From assembly GCA_029573975.1 (NCBI GenBank), contig JAKQBU010000053.1:1-6747 (forward strand): 6,747 nucleotides of DNA, written 5' to 3'. Below, piece by piece: positions 1 to 5,270 of this stretch. Below the pieces are notes generated by a model that saw only the letters and a program-made list of their open reading frames with translations, did not search any database and was not told the origin of the DNA. The stretch's first letter is position 1. Each line of letters begins with the position of its first letter. Made by a program: the position numbers and the translations under genes. Source of the stretch: Planctomycetota bacterium. GTDB taxonomy: Bacteria; Planctomycetota; Phycisphaerae; Sedimentisphaerales; SM23-30.

Positions 1-40
1 GAAAATGCTTTCCGAATAAGTGGTGAATTTCCTATTTTGC

Positions 41-45
41 GGAGG
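41..45 (+). promoter_or_regulatory. Ribosome binding site of the nitroreductase gene
   Basis: GGAGG lies 8 bases before the ATG at 54. It is only 2 bases before the in-frame ATG at 48, which is too close for initiation. The spacing therefore favours position 54 as the true start. Confidence 0.75.
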
Positions 46-53
46 TAATGGTT

Positions 54-563
54 ATGGATGCCCTGGAAGCCATTTTATCGCGGCGCAGTATCCGTAAATA
101 CCAGGACCGGCCCGTTCCGGAGGAAGTGGTGCACCAGTTGCTGGAGGCGGGGATGAGTGCGCCCACAGCCCGGAATATGAAGCCCTGGTATTTTCTAGTC
201 CTCAACGAGCGTCCGATCCTGGATGCGATTGCCGGGTTTCATCCGTATGCGGCCATGCTGCCGGAAGCGCCGCTGGCGATTCTGGTGTGCGGGGACCGGG
301 AGGCGGAGCCGATCGACGGCTTCTTATCGCAGAATTGCTCGGCCGCCACGGAAAATATTCTGCTGGCGGCCCATGCCCTGGGGCTGGGAGCGGTGTGGCT
401 GGGGATCTATCCCCGGCAGGAGCGGATCGAAGCGATAAGCAAACTCATCGGCTTGCCGGAACTGGTTCTTCCCATAACCCTGATTGCGGTAGGATATCCG
501 GCGGAGGAAAAAAAGACGAGAAACCGCTTCGACCGCTCGAAGGTGCGGTATAACCACTGGTAA
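54..563 (+). CDS. Nitroreductase-family FMN-dependent oxidoreductase
   Basis: A compact cytoplasmic flavoprotein of 169 residues that probably uses FMN and NAD(P)H to reduce nitro, quinone or related electron-poor substrates. The N-terminus has the family's FMN-phosphate motif SRRSIRKY (residues 9-16). SAPTARNMKPW (35-45) follows, corresponding to the usual 'AP(S/T)..N.QPW' segment. The C-terminal half carries NCSAATENILLAAHALGLGAVWLG (about 94-117) and the closing element ITLIAVGYPAEEK (141-153). The length fits the short nitroreductase group (about 165-180 residues). The ATG at 54 is preferred over the one at 48 because of the ribosome binding site spacing. The gene ends 4 bases from the stop of the convergent ABC ATPase, so no separate terminator fits between them. 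The physiological substrate cannot be read from sequence. Confidence 0.92.
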   Translation: MDALEAILSRRSIRKYQDRPVPEEVVHQLLEAGMSAPTARNMKPWYFLVLNERPILDAIAGFHPYAAMLPEAPLAILVCGDREAEPIDGFLSQNCSAATENILLAAHALGLGAVWLGIYPRQERIEAISKLIGLPELVLPITLIAVGYPAEEKKTRNRFDRSKVRYNHW

Positions 564-567
564 CGAA

Positions 568-1374
568 TTATATCTTCCACTCCGGCGGCAGGGCACGGGC
601 GTAAAAGCGGCCGTCCAGCCGAATAATCTCTACCTGGCAATCGAAGGTTTCGGATAACCGCCGGGAGGTCAGGGTTTCCGCCGGGCTGCCCTGGGCTACC
701 ATAGCGCCGTTTTTCAGGAGCAGGATCTGCTCAATGGGATAGGGAAGCTCATCAAGATGATGGGAAACAACCAGCAGGGCCGGCGGCTGGGGGCGGGTCC
801 GCAGTTTTTCGAGGGCGTGAAGGATGCCGACCCGGGCGCCCATATCGAGGCCGGCGGTCGGCTCGTCGAGAATGAGAAGGCTTGGCCGGCAGACCATGGC
901 CCGGGCGATCAGGACCCGCATCTTCTCCCCGGTCGATAATTTCCCAAACGGCTGGAACGATTTGTCCGCAAGGTTTAACGAGGCGATCTCCCGGTCCACA
1001 CGCTGCCAGTCGGCCGGCATAACCGTTTTGTATTCGGGCAGCACGATCGTGCCGAACAAGCCCGTGGCCACCAGGGTCCGGACGGCCATTTCGCTTTCAA
1101 ATTCAGGGACACGGGATGGGGCGATCAGCCCGATTTTTTCGCGCACCTGCGCCAGCTCCACCTGCCCGAAGGTATGCCCCAAAACCCGCACGGTGCCCTG
1201 GGTCGGCCAGAGATACCCGGTGATGATGGCAATCAGAGATGACTTGCCGGCGCCGTTGGGGCCGATGACGGCGCAGCATTGCCCCTGCTGCACCGAAAGA
1301 TTAATATCCCGCAGCAGGCATCTGCCCTCGACGGTCAGGGATACGTTCGCTAAATAGATGGCCTCGGATGTCAT
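568..1374 (-). CDS. ABC transporter-type ATP-binding protein (ModF/PhrA/YlmA-like)
   Basis: A single-domain ABC ATPase of 268 residues. Visible motifs are Walker A GPNGAGKSS (38-46), the signature LSTGEKMRVLIARA (146-159), Walker B LLILDEP (166-172), the D-loop AGLD (174-177) and the switch histidine in VVSHH (H205). The middle segment, with IGLIAPS (81-87) and LVATGLFGTI (101-110), resembles the stand-alone ATPases annotated as ModF/PhrA/YlmA-like more than an importer ATPase. The usual Q-loop glutamine is not evident there. The gene follows the methyltransferase after 17-18 bases, with GGGAG at 1385-1389 on this strand 10 bases before the ATG, so the two are probably co-transcribed. No permease or binding-protein gene is in the window. 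It may energise a permease encoded elsewhere or act as a soluble ATPase; the sequence does not decide. Confidence 0.9.
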   Translation of the reverse strand: MTSEAIYLANVSLTVEGRCLLRDINLSVQQGQCCAVIGPNGAGKSSLIAIITGYLWPTQGTVRVLGHTFGQVELAQVREKIGLIAPSRVPEFESEMAVRTLVATGLFGTIVLPEYKTVMPADWQRVDREIASLNLADKSFQPFGKLSTGEKMRVLIARAMVCRPSLLILDEPTAGLDMGARVGILHALEKLRTRPQPPALLVVSHHLDELPYPIEQILLLKNGAMVAQGSPAETLTSRRLSETFDCQVEIIRLDGRFYARALPPEWKI

Positions 1375-1384
1375 AGGTGTAAGT

Positions 1385-1389
1385 CTCCC
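1385..1389 (-). promoter_or_regulatory. Ribosome binding site of the ABC ATPase gene
   Basis: GGGAG on the minus strand ends 10 bases before the ATG at 1374. It lies in the 17-18 base gap after the methyltransferase stop, which supports translation of the ATPase from a shared mRNA. Confidence 0.5.
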
Positions 1390-1392
1390 GGT

Positions 1393-2355
1393 TTATGGTT
1401 TTTCCGCGGTAATCCACGCGGCGCTATGGTCTTCGGATACGGCGATACTTTGCGGATGGACAAAACCGGCCTGACGGATGACGGCAAAAAGTTCGGAGCG
1501 GGAAAAGGCCCCGACCATGATGTTGAATAAGGCAGGGATCAGCGGGCCGGTTTTTTCGTCGTTGAGCAAAAATTCCTGGATCAGCAGCAGGCCGCCCGGC
1601 TTCATGGATTTCCAGGCCTTGGCCAGTTTCCCCTCCGCTCCGCTGGCTGGCCCGTGCATTACATTGGAGGCCAGAAATACATCGTGGCCCCGGCCAAAAT
1701 CATCCGTATCCCAGTTTCCCGCCTGCAAAGTGATCCGGTCTTCCATGCCATTTTCCGTAATGTTTTCTTTGGCGATGGCGATGGTTTCCGGCAGGTCAAA
1801 GAGGATGGCTTTCAGCCGGGGGAATTTTTGGCAGAAGGCGATGGAGTAGGACCCGGGGCCACCCCCCAGATCGAACAACTGCCGGCGGGAGGAAAGGTCG
1901 ATTTGATCCAGAATCAGCCCCAGCCGGCCGGACTGCGCGATATTTTTCATGCCCAGAATAAAATTGCGATGCTGCTGCTGGGCGGAAGCCGCGGGGGCTT
2001 TTTCCCGGCGCAGCTCCTCCTCCAGCCTATTCCAGAAGTTCCAGGTCGATTCGGAATGGGCGATAATATCCCCCTGATATAACTCCCGGCCGCGGACCAG
2101 ATACGTATCGGAAAATTCGGAATTTCGATACACCTCGCCCTGCTTCTCCAAAAGTCCCAGCGCGGTACAGGCAATGAGCGTCTTTTCGGTCATATCCGGT
2201 TTGGTATCGCAATGCCGGGCAATTTCTTCCAGGGGCAGCGGCTTCTTCACCAGCAGGGTAAATATCTCCAGCTTCGTCACCACCTGCAAAAGCCGGGAAG
2301 CCCGAAAACTCCAGGTCAACTCACTCAGCGTTTTGCTATCCGTGATTGTTTCCAT
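1393..2355 (-). CDS. SAM-dependent O-methyltransferase (family 2 type, winged-helix N-terminus)
   Basis: A protein of 320 residues with the two-part layout of hydroxyindole-O-methyltransferase-like (class I, family 2) enzymes. Residues about 15-90 form a winged-helix/dimerisation domain, including LEEIARHCD (42-50) and TALGLLEKQGEVYRN (64-78). The Rossmann methyltransferase domain follows: SAM motif I FDLGGGPGS (161-169), the acidic end of strand 2 in LFDLPE (185-190), DVFLASNVMHG (225-235) and SMKPGGLLLIQEFLL (250-264). His234 sits where family members carry the 'NVLHDW' histidine, but the following Asp-Trp is replaced by Gly-Pro. The predicted role is methyl transfer from SAM to a hydroxyl or other small-molecule acceptor in the cytoplasm; the acceptor is unknown. 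It is the first gene of a probable two-gene unit with the ABC ATPase. The ATG at 2355 has only a weak GAAGAA (2364-2369) upstream, so expression may be low or conditional. Confidence 0.88.
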   Translation of the reverse strand: METITDSKTLSELTWSFRASRLLQVVTKLEIFTLLVKKPLPLEEIARHCDTKPDMTEKTLIACTALGLLEKQGEVYRNSEFSDTYLVRGRELYQGDIIAHSESTWNFWNRLEEELRREKAPAASAQQQHRNFILGMKNIAQSGRLGLILDQIDLSSRRQLFDLGGGPGSYSIAFCQKFPRLKAILFDLPETIAIAKENITENGMEDRITLQAGNWDTDDFGRGHDVFLASNVMHGPASGAEGKLAKAWKSMKPGGLLLIQEFLLNDEKTGPLIPALFNIMVGAFSRSELFAVIRQAGFVHPQSIAVSEDHSAAWITAEKP

Positions 2356-2445
2356 ACTAAAAATTCTTCAAACTAATGATGATTTATTTTGGCAATGTTT
2401 TTGGCTCTTGTCTATGACCTCTAACAGCCGCAAGTCTTGATGAAG

Positions 2446-2461
2446 AAGGTAGTTTTACCTT
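2446..2461. repeat. Short inverted repeat, possible operator
   Basis: AAGGTA-GTTT-TACCTT is a perfect 6-bp inverted repeat with a 4-base spacer, about 90 bp upstream of the methyltransferase start. Read on the plus strand it is followed by three more T residues, but no plus-strand gene ends here. An operator is therefore slightly more plausible than a terminator. It could also be chance. Confidence 0.3.
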
Positions 2462-2539
2462 TTTGCGGATGAGTTTTCTCTGGGTACGTAGGCTGGTAAT
2501 CACTTCCTTTGTACCGGTCGTTATCCCGTCAAAATACTT

Positions 2540-2566
2540 ATTTTTCCTATTTTTCTTGTTTTTCAC
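2540..2566. repeat. Three imperfect 9-bp tandem repeats forming spaced A-tracts
   Basis: On the plus strand ATTTTTCCT, ATTTTTCTT and GTTTTTCAC follow each other directly. On the minus strand this gives three runs of five A residues at 9-bp intervals, close to one helical turn. Such arrays can bend DNA or act like UP elements. The array lies just downstream of the AraC-type gene and about 185-210 bp upstream of the methyltransferase start. Confidence 0.5.
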
Positions 2567-2582
2567 AATATACCTTGGAGAT

Positions 2583-3503
2583 TTATATATGTGCCAGGCG
2601 GAAATTTCTAGGGGAAAGTCCGTGAAATTTTTTGAAATTCCGGGAAAAATGATACGGGTCCTCAAAACCAACCTGGGCGGCGACTTGATGGATCGGCTGG
2701 CTGGAGGTCAGCAGCAGGCTGGCGGCCTTGTTGAGCTTTAAGCGCATAATATACTCCTGGGGCGTAATTTCATCGAACTGCCGGAACAGCCGGGCCAGAT
2801 AGCGGACATTGATCCCGCAGGCATCGGCGACCCGGCGGGGAGTGTAGAGGCGGGAAAAATGATCGTCGATATACCGTTTGCATTCCCGGTAGGTCGCCAT
2901 GGCCAGGGAGGTGGACGAGCCGGAGGCGGCCAGCCGGCAGGCCTGTTCCAGCAGCAGGCTGCGGAGATAATGGCAGCAGAGCGGCTGGGAATATTCGGTT
3001 TTTTCCAGACCCTTTTTCAAAATCTGCTCGATCAGAAAGAACGTTTCCCCCGGATTGGCCAGCTCGATAACTCCCCGGCTGTCCAGCGAACATTTTCTAA
3101 ACAACTCCGCCGCTTCCGAGCCGATAAAGGCGACAAAAATATGCTCCATCGGATGCTGGGGGTCGTTTTTATAATGGTGCGGCACGCCGGGCGTAAAACC
3201 GCCCAGGGTTCCTTTTTTCAATTGATGGGGCTTATGGTTGATTTCCAGGGAGCACCTGCCCTTGGTAACATATTCGAGGATGTAATACGGATAGGTACTG
3301 CGTTTGATCTCAAAATCCGGGGAGCAGATTTCAAAACCGCCAAAGACAATCGCCAGGTCCTTGTTGCAATCCGGGCCGGTCTCGAAGAAGAAATATTTTG
3401 CCTGCTGAATACTGCCTTCCAGGGCCTGGGGGTATTTGCTGCTGAGATCATCCTTTTTCGGGGCGTGCTTTTGCATATCCGCCTGTGTCAAACCAATATC
3501 CAA
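2583..3503 (-). CDS. AraC-family transcriptional regulator
   Basis: A one-component DNA-binding regulator. The N-terminal part (about residues 45-125, counted from the TTG start) looks like a cupin-type sugar-sensing domain: YYILEYVTKGRCSLEIN (73-89), KKGTLGGFTPGVPHHYK (96-112). The C-terminus (about 205-306) is a standard double helix-turn-helix AraC domain. It has a first helix pair at TPRRVADACGINVRYLARLF (221-240) and the family signature GFEDPYHFSRNFKKFHGLSP (279-298). The 306-residue frame begins at TTG (3503) without a clear ribosome binding site. An ATG at codon 10 (3474-3476), preceded by AGGCGG, would give 297 residues and is at least as likely. The gene is divergent from the PIG-L/GATase/PFK operon, so it most likely controls that operon in response to a pathway metabolite, by family precedent. 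It could also influence the methyltransferase unit downstream. Confidence 0.92.
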   Translation of the reverse strand: MDIGLTQADMQKHAPKKDDLSSKYPQALEGSIQQAKYFFFETGPDCNKDLAIVFGGFEICSPDFEIKRSTYPYYILEYVTKGRCSLEINHKPHQLKKGTLGGFTPGVPHHYKNDPQHPMEHIFVAFIGSEAAELFRKCSLDSRGVIELANPGETFFLIEQILKKGLEKTEYSQPLCCHYLRSLLLEQACRLAASGSSTSLAMATYRECKRYIDDHFSRLYTPRRVADACGINVRYLARLFRQFDEITPQEYIMRLKLNKAASLLLTSSQPIHQVAAQVGFEDPYHFSRNFKKFHGLSPRNFRLAHI

Positions 3504-3618
3504 TGTTACTTTTATCCATCATTTTGTCACTTCTGTCTATGGACGTCAAGAAGAATATCCACCAAGATTGGCGATTAAAAATCGGTATATGAGAATAGAA
3601 AAATAGGAAAGGATATAT
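3504..3618. promoter_or_regulatory. Divergent intergenic region between regulator and deacetylase operon
   Basis: This region should hold the promoters of both the AraC-type gene and the three-gene operon. No strong -35/-10 pair is visible: TTGTCA at 3524-3529 and TTGGCG near 3569 lack a good -10 at proper spacing. A weak, activator-dependent promoter would fit AraC-type control. AATATCCA occurs twice in the same orientation (3495-3502 and 3554-3561) and is a possible regulator half-site. Assignment is by position and gene arrangement only. Confidence 0.5.
3608..3613 (+). promoter_or_regulatory. Ribosome binding site of the PIG-L deacetylase gene
   Basis: AAAGGA, within the longer purine stretch AGGAAAGGA (3605-3613), lies 5 bases before the ATG at 3619 and fixes that start. 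Confidence 0.75.
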
Positions 3619-4482
3619 ATGGAAAACAGTGTGATGGAAAGCGAATTTGAATTTGTCCGGCTGGTGGGAGACGAAAGGCGGGTGGGAACCACGCTGGCCA
3701 GTGTTTCGCGGCACTGGCAGGGAGATAAGGAATGTTTTCTCTTTATCAGTCCGCACGACGACGATGTGGTGCTGGGCGGCGGGCTGCTCTTGCAGTTGGC
3801 CCAGCGGGAAGGGGTGAAAATATATATTCTGATTGTCACCGACGGCAGCATGGGGTATTGCAGTCCCGAAGAAAAAGATACTATCTCGCAAATCCGTTAT
3901 GCGGAAGCCTATGCCTGTTACCAGAGTCTGGGGATACCGAAAGAAAATATTATCTGGGTCGGCTACCCCGATTGCCAACTGGTCAACTGCTGCGGCAGAA
4001 AGGCGGCAGACCCGGGGGATATCAGCGCCATTGAGGGGTATAGCGGCCTGCAGAACACCTTTACTTATTACCTGCGGAAGATCCGCCCGACACAGTGCTT
4101 TTTACCGACCTCCAACGATTTGCATCCGGACCATCAGATTTCCCACGCCGAAATGCTGATTAGTCTGTTCCATGCCTCCGGCAACATCTGGCCCGAATTA
4201 GGACCGGCCCTGGAAAGAGTTCCCTATGTCCATGAAATGGGAGTCTATTGTGATTTCCCAGAACCCCCGAAACTGCGGATGCGTGCGCCGTTATCCTATC
4301 TGGAAAGGAAACTGGAAGGAATTGCCGCCTTCAAGTCGCAAAAACAGATTGGCTCGCTAATCGACATCGTGCGGAAAAGCGGACCGGAAGAATATCTGCG
4401 GGCTTTGCGGTTCAGCCTTTATCAGCCGGTTCGGTATCGTAACCAGTTTGAAGTCAAACAGTCCATCCATTACATCCGCTGA
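3619..4482 (+). CDS. PIG-L/LmbE-family deacetylase
   Basis: A zinc-dependent N-acyl hydrolase of 287 residues in the family that includes MshB, BshB and PIG-L. These enzymes remove acetyl groups from N-acetylglucosamine-type sugars or their conjugates. The N-terminal metal/catalytic motif is SPHDDDVVLGGG (44-55), the counterpart of the family's (A/S)HPDD. His46 and Asp49 are predicted zinc ligands and Asp48 the general base. The third metal ligand is His172 in NDLHPDHQ (166-173). VTDGSMGY (73-80) and RYAEAYACYQSLGI (93-106) match the 'TdG..g' and 'R..E...a...lGi' segments. There is no signal peptide, so it should be cytoplasmic. It is the first gene of a three-gene operon; its TGA stop is immediately followed by the ribosome binding site of the next gene. 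The substrate is unknown; neighbours suggest an N-acylated sugar or sugar-like catabolite rather than bacillithiol synthesis, whose partner genes are absent here. Confidence 0.9.
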   Translation: MENSVMESEFEFVRLVGDERRVGTTLASVSRHWQGDKECFLFISPHDDDVVLGGGLLLQLAQREGVKIYILIVTDGSMGYCSPEEKDTISQIRYAEAYACYQSLGIPKENIIWVGYPDCQLVNCCGRKAADPGDISAIEGYSGLQNTFTYYLRKIRPTQCFLPTSNDLHPDHQISHAEMLISLFHASGNIWPELGPALERVPYVHEMGVYCDFPEPPKLRMRAPLSYLERKLEGIAAFKSQKQIGSLIDIVRKSGPEEYLRALRFSLYQPVRYRNQFEVKQSIHYIR

Positions 4483-4485
4483 GGA
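4481..4485 (+). promoter_or_regulatory. Ribosome binding site overlapping the deacetylase stop codon
   Basis: GAGGA shares bases with the TGA stop of the deacetylase and sits 5 bases before the ATG at 4491. This arrangement favours coupled translation of the two genes. Confidence 0.7.
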
Positions 4486-4490
4486 ACGAC

Positions 4491-5243
4491 ATGAACAAAG
4501 CCGTTCTGTACCTTGGTGATACCGGCCTTCAGGAAGCGGCCAGCTATCTGGCGGGCGTTATGACCCATTACCAGATCTGCTTTGATTATTTTTCATCGTC
4601 TGAAAAATTTGATAGCGGCTGGCTGTCACGCGACTATGGAGCCATCGTTCTCAGCGATTATCCGGCAGGAAATTTCACCCCGGACCAGTTACATGCCCTT
4701 GCTGAAAAAGTAAAGAACGGCCTGGGCCTGCTGATGATCGGCGGCTGGGAATCGTTTTCCGGCCTGGGCGGGGGATATGCCCACACGGCCCTGAAAGAGG
4801 TTTTGCCGGTGGTCATGCAGGATGGCGATGACCGGGTCAACAGCTCCAGCCCCTGCCTGATCGAAAAAAATACGGACCATCCGATTCTGGAGGGGTTGCC
4901 GTTTGCGGAAGAGGTAACGGGCGTCGGCGGTTACAATGTTTTCCGCGCCAAAAAAGACAGCCAGACCCTGCTTTCCCTGCGGCCCTTTCAGGTGCAGCGT
5001 AAGAACCAGCGATATCATTTTGTGGAAAAAAAAACCGCTCCCCTGCTGGTTCTGGGCAGTTATGGCGAGGGCCGGACGGCGGCCTTTGCCAGCGATGTGG
5101 CCCCGCATTGGGTGGGCGGCCTGGTGGACTGGGGCCAGAGCCGCGTAAAAGCCCAGGCCCCTAGCTCGGTCCCCGTGGAGGTTGGCGGCTATTATGCCCG
5201 GTTTTTCGCCAACCTGGTCAACTGGGTGGCTAATAGTAGATAA
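4491..5243 (+). CDS. ThuA-like class I glutamine amidotransferase-fold protein
   Basis: A cytoplasmic protein of 250 residues resembling the 'putative glutamine amidotransferase' family (GATase1-like, formerly DUF1355). It starts with a flavodoxin-like strand, KAVLYLGDTGLQEA (3-16). Family landmarks follow: LLMIGGWESFSGLGGGY (80-96), EVLPVVMQDGDDRV (103-116), YGEGRTAAFASDVAPHW (191-207), and a C-terminal YYARFFANLVNWV (234-246). At the nucleophile elbow, where true class I amidotransferases have Gly-x-Cys-x-Gly, this protein has GGWESF with no cysteine. Glutamine hydrolysis is therefore unlikely and the real activity is unknown. It is translated from a binding site overlapping the upstream stop, and sits between a deacetylase and a PFK-type kinase. 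A role in modifying or isomerising the same sugar-like intermediate is inferred. A run of nine A residues (5026-5034) lies inside the gene, but the frame is intact. Confidence 0.82.
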   Translation: MNKAVLYLGDTGLQEAASYLAGVMTHYQICFDYFSSSEKFDSGWLSRDYGAIVLSDYPAGNFTPDQLHALAEKVKNGLGLLMIGGWESFSGLGGGYAHTALKEVLPVVMQDGDDRVNSSSPCLIEKNTDHPILEGLPFAEEVTGVGGYNVFRAKKDSQTLLSLRPFQVQRKNQRYHFVEKKTAPLLVLGSYGEGRTAAFASDVAPHWVGGLVDWGQSRVKAQAPSSVPVEVGGYYARFFANLVNWVANSR

Positions 5244-5258
5244 TGGATTGAAGTTTGT

Positions 5259-5265
5259 AAAGGAG
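5259..5265 (+). promoter_or_regulatory. Ribosome binding site of the PFK-family gene
   Basis: AAAGGAG ends 5 bases before the GTG at 5271. It identifies GTG as the start, giving a protein that opens directly into the nucleotide/PPi-binding strand. Confidence 0.8.
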
Positions 5266-5270
5266 ATTAC

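Larger units (their letters stand above)
2356..2582. other. AT-rich intergenic region between regulator and methyltransferase
   Basis: This 227-bp gap must carry the promoter of the methyltransferase/ABC unit if that unit is transcribed separately from the AraC-type gene. I found no convincing -35/-10 pair on the minus strand and no terminator for the regulator. It contains a short inverted repeat (2446-2461), three 9-bp repeats (2540-2566), and an open minus-strand frame from about 2582 to 2384. That frame ends in a Lys/Arg-rich peptide but has no credible start codon with a ribosome binding site. Confidence 0.6.

Noticed and set aside
1..47. End of an upstream gene, for example a frame stopping at 17-19 or 46-48
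   Set aside because: Too few codons are visible to support any frame.
48..53. Alternative ATG at 48 for the nitroreductase, adding two residues
   Set aside because: Only 2 bases separate it from GGAGG; the ATG at 54 has 8-base spacing, and the family N-terminus fits the shorter form.
824..1357. Plus-strand open frame opposite the ABC ATPase
   Set aside because: It is antisense to a gene with complete ABC motifs and has no recognisable domain; it is explained by GC-rich codon use.
2446..2464. Rho-independent terminator on the plus strand (6-bp stem plus T-run)
   Set aside because: No plus-strand gene ends upstream, and the stem is short and AT-rich. It is kept only as an inverted repeat.
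2859..3578. Long plus-strand open frame (239 codons) opposite the AraC-type gene
   Set aside because: The opposite strand carries a full AraC domain, and this frame runs into the divergent promoter region and shows no family motif.
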